NCBI GenBank assembly: GCA_020850735.1
Contig: JADZEE010000084.1
Span: forward strand, 1 to 37,780
Origin: Gammaproteobacteria bacterium
GTDB lineage: Bacteria > Pseudomonadota > Gammaproteobacteria > JADZEE01
DNA: 37,780 nucleotides
Direction: 5' to 3'
The notes beneath the pieces were generated by a model, which did not search any database, was not told where the DNA came from, and saw nothing but the letters and a program-made list of their open reading frames with translations. A program made the translations under genes and the position numbers. This document shows, piece by piece, positions 7,046 through 13,854 of this stretch (within the stretch, counting starts at the first letter, position 1; each line of letters opens with the position of its first letter).

Positions 7046-8455
7046 ATGTCGAGCAACGTGCAGAGCTTCATTGCGGAGATCGAGGGCTTCTGTCGCCAGG
7101 TCGGGATCGCCGAAACCACCTTCGGGCGTCAGGTCGTCAACGATGGCAAATTCATTCGCCGTCTGCGCGAAGGCCGCGGCGTGACCCTGCGGACCATCCT
7201 CAAGGTTCGCGACTACATCCGCAGCCATCCGCCCGCAGCGGGTGCGGGCCCCGGCGCGATTGACGCCGCTGCGTCGCCCGAGCTGACCGCGCCTGCGCCG
7301 GCACCGTCGACGCCGCCCGCGGCGGTGAGGGCACCCGGCGGCCAGCCGTTCCGCTTCTACGACAACCGGCAAAAATACCTGGCGTTCGTCAACACCTGCA
7401 ACGAGAAACGCGCGATCGCGCTGCGTGCCGGGCGCGAGTTGCAGCACATCAAACCGCGCCCCCCGGCGCTGCGACTGTTCGACGCCGGCATGGGCGACGG
7501 CACCGTGATGACGCTGGTCATGCGCGACATGCACCACCACTTTCCCACCGTGCCGTTCGTGGTCTGCGCCAAGGAAATCAGCCTCGAAGACGTGCGCCTC
7601 GGACTGGAGAAGCTGCCCGATCGTTTTTTCGAGCATCCCGCGACGGTGGTCGTGGTGACCAACCTGAACTACGCCGAGGCGCCCTGGCTGATGCCGCGCG
7701 ACGTGCGTTCGGCGGCGGCGCTGAACTGGCACGTCGCGCGCCTCGAGGGCGACTGCGCGCACCACTACGGCGAGCAGATCGCCGCCCTCGACCAGACTCT
7801 GGTCAATGGCTGGCAGACCGGCCTGAGCGAACGCTCGGGTAACCCGGTGTATGTGCGCCCGTCGGTGCTGGTGATCTACCGCGAGGACCACGAGTTTCTG
7901 CTCGACCCGGTAATCCCGCGGCCCGGTCACACCGCCGGCAATTACGACCTGGTGCTCGCCTCGCAGCCCTGGCGCGCGCGCAATTCGGCCGAATTCAAAG
8001 CCCGGCGGGTGCTGGGGCCCCTCACCCGCGCGCTGGCACCCGCGGGGCGGCTGCTCGGTATCCAGTCCTGCGGCCAGGATCCGGGCCTGGAAATCGTGCA
8101 GGGGATCTGGCCCGACGAGAACCCGTTCACCGTCAACCGCCACATGCTGCTGGACGCGCTGAAAAAGGAGCTCGGTCGCGACGCACGCGAGTACAACTTC
8201 AACAGTTTTTCCGACGCCAAGGCAGTTTTCCAGTACCGCATGCACACGCTGCCGACGGAAATCGGCGCGAGCATCGGCACGTCGACCACCTTTGCCGCCT
8301 GGAACGCGGCCATCTACGTCAACCAGATCGAGGACGAGCGGCTTGGTGTGGCGCTCGCCGGCAGCCGCTTCATCGCGGCGACGGAGCAGGTGCTGCGCAA
8401 GCACTCCGGGCTGTGGTTCAACGACGAGACCTTCGTCGTCTCGCGGCGAAGGTGA
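7046..8455 (+). CDS. SAM-methyltransferase-like protein with a helical N-terminal domain, function unknown
   Basis: A 469-residue protein that I do not recognise as a named family. Residues 1-60 are helical and look like a small DNA-binding or adaptor domain (GIAETTFGRQVVNDGKFIRR then LREGRGVTLRTILKVRDYIR). A proline/alanine-rich linker covers about 62-98. From about 140 a Rossmann-like methyltransferase core begins with RLFDAGMGDGTVMTL, matching SAM motif I; later segments include VVVVTNLNYAE, YDLVLASQPW and ALAPAGRLLGIQSCGQDPG, which fit the later strands of a class I methyltransferase. ATG 7046 has GGAGG at 7033-7037; upstream codons in the same frame are not conserved in character. The MetF-like gene follows 28 bases downstream on the same strand, suggesting co-transcription. 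Whether it methylates a small molecule, or is a regulator with a SAM fold, cannot be said. Confidence 0.7.
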   Translation: MSSNVQSFIAEIEGFCRQVGIAETTFGRQVVNDGKFIRRLREGRGVTLRTILKVRDYIRSHPPAAGAGPGAIDAAASPELTAPAPAPSTPPAAVRAPGGQPFRFYDNRQKYLAFVNTCNEKRAIALRAGRELQHIKPRPPALRLFDAGMGDGTVMTLVMRDMHHHFPTVPFVVCAKEISLEDVRLGLEKLPDRFFEHPATVVVVTNLNYAEAPWLMPRDVRSAAALNWHVARLEGDCAHHYGEQIAALDQTLVNGWQTGLSERSGNPVYVRPSVLVIYREDHEFLLDPVIPRPGHTAGNYDLVLASQPWRARNSAEFKARRVLGPLTRALAPAGRLLGIQSCGQDPGLEIVQGIWPDENPFTVNRHMLLDALKKELGRDAREYNFNSFSDAKAVFQYRMHTLPTEIGASIGTSTTFAAWNAAIYVNQIEDERLGVALAGSRFIAATEQVLRKHSGLWFNDETFVVSRRR

Positions 8456-8483
8456 CGGAATTCAACCCCGCGGAGGGTGCGAC

Positions 8484-9419
8484 ATGGCCGATCCGGTGCT
8501 GAAATCGTCATGTCCGCGTGTGCGCGACGAGGTGCTGGTACAGCTAGCGCTGTTCGTGCGCGAGTGCTCCCTGGAGGTCACCCCGCATGAGCGCGGCGCG
8601 CTAGCCCGCTATGCTCGCCTGGTGCCGCCGGGTGTGACCGTCTACGTCGCGCATCCGCCACGCACGAGCTTCGACCACGTGCTCGCCACCGCCGTCTCGG
8701 TGCGTGAGCACGGTTTGCGGGCCGTTCCGCACGTGCTGGCGCGCGAGCTCCGCAGCGAACGCGACGCCGGACAGGTATTCGCGCGCCTCGCTGCCGCCGG
8801 CCTGCGCGCGATCCTGTTGCTCGCCGGCGATCGACCCCGACCGCGGGGCCCGTTCGAGGACACCCTGCAGGTGCTCGACAGCGGCATCGTCGAGCACCAC
8901 GGCATCGAATGCATCGGCGTCGCCGGGCATCCCGAGGGTAACCAGGCGGTCGGTGCCATCCGTCTGCGCCGCGCGCTGCGGGCGAAAAACGATTTCGCCC
9001 GCCGCACCGGGATCCCAATGTATATCGTCACGCAGTTCGGATTCGATCCCGGGGCCGTGCTGGCGTGGGCGCGCACTGTCGCAGCCGACGGGATCCGGCT
9101 GCCGATACACGTAGGTCTGGCCGGTCCGGCACCGCTTGCCAAGCTCATCCGTTACGCCATGCGTTGCGGTATCGGGGCGTCGCTGCGGACGCTGAACATG
9201 AAGTGCAGCGCGCTCACCAACCTCGTGACCGTCTCGGCGCCGGACCAGATGCTGCTGGCGCTCGCGCGCGAACGTTGCGTGGATCCGGCCTCGCGCATCG
9301 TCCAACCACACTTTTTCACCTTCGGCGGAGTCGAGGCGACGGCGCTTTGGATCGGCAGCATCCGCGACGGCCGCGTGACCCTCGATCCGGACGGCACGGG
9401 GTTTTCGGTCACCCGCTGA
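8484..9419 (+). CDS. Methylenetetrahydrofolate reductase-like (MetF family) protein
   Basis: A 311-residue divergent member of the MetF flavoprotein barrel family. The N-terminal CSLEVTP (E31) stands where MetF has SFEFFPP. LLLAGDRPRP (D116) matches the RGD/AGD loop, and YIVTQFGFDP (Q184) matches the conserved ITQ-F-D segment, so the residues expected at the FAD and folate sites are present. MetF reduces methylene-tetrahydrofolate to methyl-tetrahydrofolate. Divergent copies also occur in demethylation pathways, where they run in the oxidative direction. GGAGGG at 8472-8477 supports ATG 8484. With the methyltransferase-like gene 28 bases upstream and the MetE-like gene beyond the divergent promoter, a dedicated methyl-transfer pathway is a reasonable inference. 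Confidence 0.78.
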   Translation: MADPVLKSSCPRVRDEVLVQLALFVRECSLEVTPHERGALARYARLVPPGVTVYVAHPPRTSFDHVLATAVSVREHGLRAVPHVLARELRSERDAGQVFARLAAAGLRAILLLAGDRPRPRGPFEDTLQVLDSGIVEHHGIECIGVAGHPEGNQAVGAIRLRRALRAKNDFARRTGIPMYIVTQFGFDPGAVLAWARTVAADGIRLPIHVGLAGPAPLAKLIRYAMRCGIGASLRTLNMKCSALTNLVTVSAPDQMLLALARERCVDPASRIVQPHFFTFGGVEATALWIGSIRDGRVTLDPDGTGFSVTR

Positions 9420-9443
9420 GGCCCCGGTCGCCGCGGTCCGTGG

Positions 9444-9863
9444 TCAGTCGCCGATGATCTTCACCAGCACGCGCTTGCGCCGGCGGCCGTCGAACTCGCC
9501 GTAGAAGATCTGCTCCCAGGGACCGAGGTCGAGCCGGCCCGCGGTCACCGCTACGACGACCTCCCGGCCCATCACCTGGCGTTTGAGGTGCGCGTCGCCG
9601 TTGTCCTCGCCGCTCAGGTTGTGCCGGTAGCGCGAGATTGGTGCGTGCGGCGCCAGCTCTTCGAGCCAGCGCTCGAAATCCTGATGCAGTCCGTGCTCGT
9701 CGTCGTTGACGAACACCGAGGCGGTGATGTGCATGGCGTTGATCAGCACCAGCCCCTCACGCACGCCGCTGTCGGCGAGTGCGGCGCTCACCTGGGCGGT
9801 GATATTGACGAAAGCAACACGGGTCGGCGTCTCGAACCAGAGCTCCTGCCGGTAGCTGCGCAC
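9444..9863 (-). CDS. yjbQ: YjbQ/UPF0047 family protein
   Basis: A 139-residue member of the UPF0047 family, also annotated as secondary thiamine-phosphate synthase. The hallmark blocks are all present: [51 protein letters not shown] and [15 protein letters not shown]. The invariant histidines and the GEDN-AH segment probably bind a metal. The cellular role is not settled. The family is about 139 residues long, and starting at GTG 9863 ([10 protein letters not shown]) gives exactly this. The open frame extends further but into the 3' end of the lipoprotein gene, and no ATG fits. The gene converges with the MetF-like gene, with only 24 bases between stops, and follows the lipoprotein gene on the same strand. 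Confidence 0.93.
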   Translation of the reverse strand: MRSYRQELWFETPTRVAFVNITAQVSAALADSGVREGLVLINAMHITASVFVNDDEHGLHQDFERWLEELAPHAPISRYRHNLSGEDNGDAHLKRQVMGREVVVAVTAGRLDLGPWEQIFYGEFDGRRRKRVLVKIIGD

Positions 9864-9877
9864 GGCCGATCCGATGC

Positions 9878-10189
9878 TCAGGGCGAGCCGGGCGCCGCGT
9901 CGGGGCCGGTATCCCGGTCGTCGAGAGCCTGCCTGCGGTTGACGCGGTAGGTCTCGTAATCGGCGTCGCGACGCGCAGTGTGGCTCATGCACTCGAGATC
10001 CCGGGCGCTCGCGTCAGGGCGCTCGCGGTTTGCCTGCCGGCAGGCGTACTGGCTGCCGACGTCGTAGCCCAAGCGCTGCCACTGATCGGTCGTGCAGCCG
10101 GCGCCGGCCAGCGCGGCGCCGAACAGGCCCACGAGGCACGTGAATCGGTCGCGCCGGAGTCTCGCGCGGGTGGCGTCACTGCGGGCCAT
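9878..10189 (-). CDS. Small predicted lipoprotein
   Basis: A 103-residue protein with a lipoprotein signal: basic N-region (RARLRRDR), hydrophobic core [15 protein letters not shown], and a lipobox ending at Cys32 (LAGAGC). It should be exported, lipidated and anchored in a membrane. The mature part, about 70 residues, is hydrophilic ([20 protein letters not shown], then many Arg/Asp) with two more cysteines; I do not recognise a family. ATG 10189 places the basic region at the normal distance; an upstream start would add 18 residues and spoil the signal peptide. It lies 14 bases upstream of the yjbQ start. Confidence 0.72.
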   Translation of the reverse strand: MARSDATRARLRRDRFTCLVGLFGAALAGAGCTTDQWQRLGYDVGSQYACRQANRERPDASARDLECMSHTARRDADYETYRVNRRQALDDRDTGPDAAPGSP

Positions 10190-10276
10190 CACCGGCACTC
10201 GCGTTGCCTTCACGCCGCGCCTGCTGCGCAACGTGCCCGGCATGCAGGAAAATTGCGGGAGGTCACGGCGCGCCGC

Positions 10277-10732
10277 CTAGCCGGTGACGTCCGCACGTCC
10301 CTGAATGCACATCAATGTGCCGATCATGGTGGCGACCAGCCTGCGCTCGCCGCCGCTCAGCATGTAGCCGTCGGCGTTGCCGACGATGACGTTGCGGCCC
10401 GCGCGCTTGACGGTGCCCCGGGCGAGCAGCGTGTCGCCGCGCGCCGGTGCGAGCAGGTTGATCTTGAACTCGATAGTCAGCACACCGGCGTCCGCCGGCA
10501 TGAGCGTGAAGGCCGCATAGCCGCAGGCGCTGTCGAGCAGCGTCGCCACCACGCCCGCGTGCAGGAAGCCGTGCTGCTGGGTCAGCGCGGTCCGAAATGG
10601 CAGCTCGATCTCGCATTCGCCGGCCGTCACGTGTGTCATCCGCGCGCCGAGCGTGTCCATCACCTGCTGGCGCGCGAAGCTCGCCCGCGTGCGTGCTTCG
10701 AAGCCGGGATCGATCGGAGGGTGTTCGCTCAA
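10277..10732 (-). CDS. PaaI-like hotdog-fold thioesterase
   Basis: A 151-residue single hotdog-domain protein. QQHGFLHAGVVATLLDSACG (about 52-71) carries the HGG-type helix with H54/H58 and the acidic D67 of PaaI-family acyl-CoA thioesterases; VLTIEFKINLLAPARGDTLL and NVIVGNADGYM complete the fold. PaaI enzymes remove CoA from (hydroxy)phenylacetyl-CoA intermediates or related acyl-CoAs. The start is judged to be TTG 10732 (LSEHPPIDPGF) because AGGGAGAG precedes it at the right spacing and no ATG lies nearby; the longer open frame has no conserved content. About 250 bases of apparently non-coding DNA precede it. Confidence 0.82.
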   Translation of the reverse strand: MSEHPPIDPGFEARTRASFARQQVMDTLGARMTHVTAGECEIELPFRTALTQQHGFLHAGVVATLLDSACGYAAFTLMPADAGVLTIEFKINLLAPARGDTLLARGTVKRAGRNVIVGNADGYMLSGGERRLVATMIGTLMCIQGRADVTG

Positions 10733-10982
10733 GCGTTGCTCTCCCTGTAGCCGCTGATTCCTGCCGGCTGTCAGTGTGCAGCAGGGCGCGCCGGCTGTCA
10801 GCCGGTCGACCGCGTGACGGCGATGCGTCGCCGGTATCCGTCCCCCGCGAACCAGGGTGGTAATCCATGTGCCGGCGACAGGCAGGTCGGGGAGCGGTAT
10901 GAACCGGTAGCTGCAAGAACGCAGCGGGACTGCGCGGCACCCATACACTCGTGGTTGCCGGCGCCGCGCGGCGGGCGGGCGC

Positions 10983-11399
10983 TCACGCGCGCTCGACCCG
11001 CGAGGCGTGCAGATGGACGATCTTCCAGTCGTCACCGGTGCGGGCGAGGACGATGGTCCTGCGGCCGAGCGAGCCGGGGCGTTCCAGGTGGAAGGTCGCC
11101 AGTGCCGCACCGTCGAAAACGCGGATGTCCAGATCCTGAGGCTCCAGCGCGTGGTAGGGCGGCCCCGGGCGTTGCGCGGGCAGCTCGCGCGCCAGCCGCT
11201 GCATGTCCGCCGGCATACCCGCGCAACGACGGTAAGCGTCCGGATCGACGTCAGCCGGGGTTGCGGGCGACATGATCGCCTGCGGGAAGGAGGTGGCGTC
11301 GGACGCGAAATATCGGCCCATCGCCGGGAGATCGCAGCGCTCGAAGGCTGCGAGAAACTCCCGAAGAACGCGTTCGATCGCCTCGCGCGTATCGATCAT
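10983..11399 (-). CDS. SnoaL/NTF2-like domain protein
   Basis: A 138-residue protein of the NTF2-like cone fold (SnoaL or DUF4440 type). It starts MIDTREAIERVLREFLAAFE and continues with DLPAMGRYFASDATSFP, then ends with beta strands ALATFHLERPG, RTIVLARTGDDWKIVHLHAS, the usual DDWKI-VH-H-S finish. Members range from ketosteroid isomerase-like enzymes to proteins guarding against toxic small molecules; no catalytic assignment is possible. ATG 11399 is preferred over a start 63 bases upstream with no conserved sequence. It is divergent from the tiny basic-protein gene. Confidence 0.75.
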   Translation of the reverse strand: MIDTREAIERVLREFLAAFERCDLPAMGRYFASDATSFPQAIMSPATPADVDPDAYRRCAGMPADMQRLARELPAQRPGPPYHALEPQDLDIRVFDGAALATFHLERPGSLGRRTIVLARTGDDWKIVHLHASRVERA

Positions 11400-11588
11400 G
11401 GGCGTCCGGTGGCCCGGTGAGGAAGTGGCGGCAGTGTGCCGGGCGGGGATCGGACAGGTCAATCGCCGCGCCGGTTACGGCCCGCCCGCGCGTGGCTCGA
11501 TCGATTGCAGCGCGTGCCGTCACGAGCTATCGGAGGTATGCTCGCGGTTCCCAGACACGGAATCCGTGCGAAACGGACAGGAGCATGA

Positions 11589-11753
11589 ATGGCCAGACCG
11601 AACTATTCCTTTGCGAAACGACAGAGAGAGCTTGCCAAGGCGAAGAAAAAAGAGAAGAAGCGCTTGCGCAAGGACGAGGCGCAGCGCGAGCGCAGCGCCG
11701 AGGACGCCCCCGAGCCACCCGGAGACGACGCTCCGATCACCTCGGCGAGCTAG
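11589..11753 (+). CDS. Tiny conserved basic protein (MARPNYSFAKRQREL type)
   Basis: A 54-residue protein starting MARPNYSFAKRQRELAKAKK, then KEKKRLRKDEAQRERS, and ending in a short acidic and proline-rich tail. I recognise the N-terminal block from short, widely distributed proteobacterial proteins of unknown function. The strongly basic, lysine-rich helix suggests nucleic acid or ribosome contact, but this is inference. ATG 11589 is preceded by AGGAG at 11579-11583; another ATG at 11585 is in a different frame. It stands alone, divergent from the NTF2-like gene and followed by 479 bases without a gene. Confidence 0.75.
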   Translation: MARPNYSFAKRQRELAKAKKKEKKRLRKDEAQRERSAEDAPEPPGDDAPITSAS

Positions 11754-12232
11754 TACCCGCGCGCAGCGCAGGCACCGCCCGAGGCGCCGACGCAGCCAGG
11801 CTGCGGTCGGCATCCGGAGACCGGCGCGAAACCGTGACGTCGCGGCGTGCAGGACCGTTTGACGCGGCGGACCCGGCAGGGGCCCGCGAGTCCGCGGGGC
11901 TACGCGGCAATCCGAAACCCATGGCGATACCGGTGTGGATGCGGACCTCCGCGTACCGGCGCCGTGCGGCGCGAGTCCGACTCGGCCGGCGTGGTCACCG
12001 GGTCCGCGCCCCGTGCCGCCGCGCCGCGCCGTAACGGCCCGCGCGACCGGCTCACCGCCCCGGCGAACGTCACCGGGTGTGCGGCCGGAAACCGGGATCC
12101 GAGCGCCCGCCGGGCCTGCCACGTGCCGGGTGCGCGCGCGTATCGTCACGGCGGTACCCGGATGCGCGCCGCGGCACGGCGAAACAGGACTCGTGCCCCG
12201 GCAGCGAACCCGACCTGCGAGGAGCGTCGCGC
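11754..12232. other. 479 bases without a recognisable gene
   Basis: Open frames cross this very GC-rich stretch in several phases but none shows a recognisable protein. A hairpin at 11787-11810 is the only structure I see near the tiny gene. The 3' end must hold the promoter of the thioesterase gene at 12233. Confidence 0.5.
11787..11810 (+). terminator. Hairpin downstream of the tiny basic-protein gene
   Basis: The arms CCGAC-GCAGC and GCTGC-G-GTCGG pair around a CAG loop with one bulged G. It begins 34 bases after the stop codon at 11753. There is no T run, so it is at best an unusual terminator or a 3'-end stabiliser. Confidence 0.35.
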
Positions 12233-12667
12233 GTGAAATTCACCACTGAAATGCTGGTCCGCTTCCACCACTGCGATCCGGCCGGCATCGTGTTCTACCC
12301 GCGCTATTTCGAGATGGTGAACATGGTCGTCGAGGACTGGTTCGCCCAGGCGCTCGGGGCGAGCTTCCCGGCGATGAGCGCCGAGCGCGGGACGGCCGTG
12401 CCGACCGTGCACGTGGAATGTGATTTCGTGCGGGTGAGCCAGGTCGGAGAGGTGCTGATCTTCGAGCTCGAGGTCGAGCGGCTCGGGACGACGTCGTTCA
12501 CGATCCAGGTGCGCGCGCTGCGGGACGGCGAATTGCGTCTGCGGGCACGCGCGGTGCTCGTCTACGTATTGCTCGGCAATCGCTATGGCAAGACACCCAT
12601 CGACGCCGACATCCGTGCGCGCATGCAGGACTACGTGGTGGCCGGCGCCGCCGGCGGAACGGATTGA
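12233..12667 (+). CDS. 4-hydroxybenzoyl-CoA-thioesterase-type hotdog protein
   Basis: A 144-residue acyl-CoA thioesterase of the 4HBT type. HHCDPAGIVFYPRYFEMVN near the N-terminus holds the catalytic aspartate D15 of the Pseudomonas-type 4-hydroxybenzoyl-CoA thioesterase family; VHVECDFVRVSQVGEVL and SFTIQVRALRDGELRLRARA complete the hotdog fold. It should hydrolyse aryl- or acyl-CoA in the cytoplasm. The start is GTG 12233, with GAGGAG at 12219-12224 eight bases ahead; upstream in-frame codons look non-coding. It converges with korB, 82 bases away. A role beside the 2-oxoacid:ferredoxin oxidoreductases, which produce acyl-CoAs, is plausible but unproven. Confidence 0.87.
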   Translation: MKFTTEMLVRFHHCDPAGIVFYPRYFEMVNMVVEDWFAQALGASFPAMSAERGTAVPTVHVECDFVRVSQVGEVLIFELEVERLGTTSFTIQVRALRDGELRLRARAVLVYVLLGNRYGKTPIDADIRARMQDYVVAGAAGGTD

Positions 12668-12749
12668 CCGCGACCGCTGTGCCGTGCGCGCGCGCGGCAA
12701 CAGGATCTCCGCCCGTTCGGGCCAGCCGCAGCGGGACGCATCCGCAGCG

Positions 12750-13817
12750 CTAGCGCACCTCCCAGGTGTCGCCCTGGTGCAGATAGCTGAAAAAGTCGCC
12801 GCGACCCTGCAGGCTCATGGCCTGTGCGATCTGCGCGTCGAGCTGATCGTCGTAGATCGGCTTGTCGTGCGCCTGGTAGACCCCGAGCGACATCGGATAG
12901 GCATGCTCGTCCATGAGCGCGAGGAAACGACCGAAAAAGTTCGGATCCGCATCTTCGCGAAACACGATCTGACGCTCCGCCGGCACGTCGGCGACGTCCA
13001 CCACCAGCGGCTTGAGGCCGCTGGCACCGCTGTTGATGATGATGGTCTTGTCGCGGTTCTTGCCGAACAGGATGGGCTGGCCATGCTTGAGGTAGATCAC
13101 GCGTTCGTCGCGCACCGACCGGTCGCTGAAGTGATCGAACGCCTCGTCGTTGAAGACGTTGCAGTTCTGGAAGATCTCGATGAAAGCCGTGCCACGGTGT
13201 CGGGCCGCGCGCAGCAGCATCTCCTGCAGGTGCGGCGCGTCGGTGGCGATGGCGCGTGCCGCAAAGGTCGCACCGGCCGTGAGCGCCGTATACAGCGGGT
13301 TGATCGGCTCCTCGAAGGTGCCCATCGGACTCGACTTGGTGCGCTTGCCGCGTTCGGAGGTCGGTGAGTACTGGCCCTTGGTCAAGCCGTAGATCCGGTT
13401 GTTGAACAGCAGGATCTTGAGATCGACGTTGCGTCGCAGGCAGTGCAGGAAGTGGTTGCCGCCGATCGACAGGCCGTCGCCGTCACCGGTGATGACCCAC
13501 ACCTGAAGATCGGGACGCGAGACGGCGAGGCCCGTGGCGACGGTCGGCGCGCGGCCGTGGATGGTGTGAAAGCCGTAAGTGTTCATGTAGTAGGGGAAAC
13601 GGCTCGAGCAGCCGATCCCCGATACGAACACGATCTGATCGCGGCGCAGGTTCATCTCCGCGCAGATCCGCGGCATCACCCGCTGTACCTGCGCGAGGAT
13701 GGAGTAGTCTCCGCAACCCGGGCACCAGCGTACGGTCTGGTCGGACTCGAAGTCCTTGCGCGAGTAGCTGATCGGCGCGGCCGTCGGGCCGGCGCTGGTC
13801 TGGACGATATCGTTCAT
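12750..13817 (-). CDS. korB: 2-oxoacid:ferredoxin oxidoreductase beta subunit
   Basis: A 355-residue KorB-type subunit that binds thiamine pyrophosphate and one 4Fe-4S cluster. WCPGCGDYSIL (C32, C35) and SGIGCSSRFPYYMNTYGFHT (C70) supply cluster cysteines. ITGDGDGLSIGGNHFLHCLR (from 109) is the TPP/Mg site, followed by LLFNNRIYGLTKGQYSPTS. With the alpha/gamma subunit it oxidises a 2-oxoacid, most likely 2-oxoglutarate, to the acyl-CoA and reduces ferredoxin. The long C-terminal part (DEHAYPMSLGVYQAHDKP) is usual in bacterial KorB. It starts 37 bases after the stop of the alpha gene on the same strand, the usual order korA-korB. Exact substrate cannot be read from the sequence. Confidence 0.93.
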   Translation of the reverse strand: MNDIVQTSAGPTAAPISYSRKDFESDQTVRWCPGCGDYSILAQVQRVMPRICAEMNLRRDQIVFVSGIGCSSRFPYYMNTYGFHTIHGRAPTVATGLAVSRPDLQVWVITGDGDGLSIGGNHFLHCLRRNVDLKILLFNNRIYGLTKGQYSPTSERGKRTKSSPMGTFEEPINPLYTALTAGATFAARAIATDAPHLQEMLLRAARHRGTAFIEIFQNCNVFNDEAFDHFSDRSVRDERVIYLKHGQPILFGKNRDKTIIINSGASGLKPLVVDVADVPAERQIVFREDADPNFFGRFLALMDEHAYPMSLGVYQAHDKPIYDDQLDAQIAQAMSLQGRGDFFSYLHQGDTWEVR

Positions 13818-13854
13818 GACAACTGCCTCTCGATTGCGTCTGGCATCGACGCCG

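Noticed and set aside
6158..8404. A 748-codon open frame on the - strand across the divergent region and the methyltransferase-like gene
   Set aside because: It contains no recognisable motif and runs through two better-supported genes and their promoter region.
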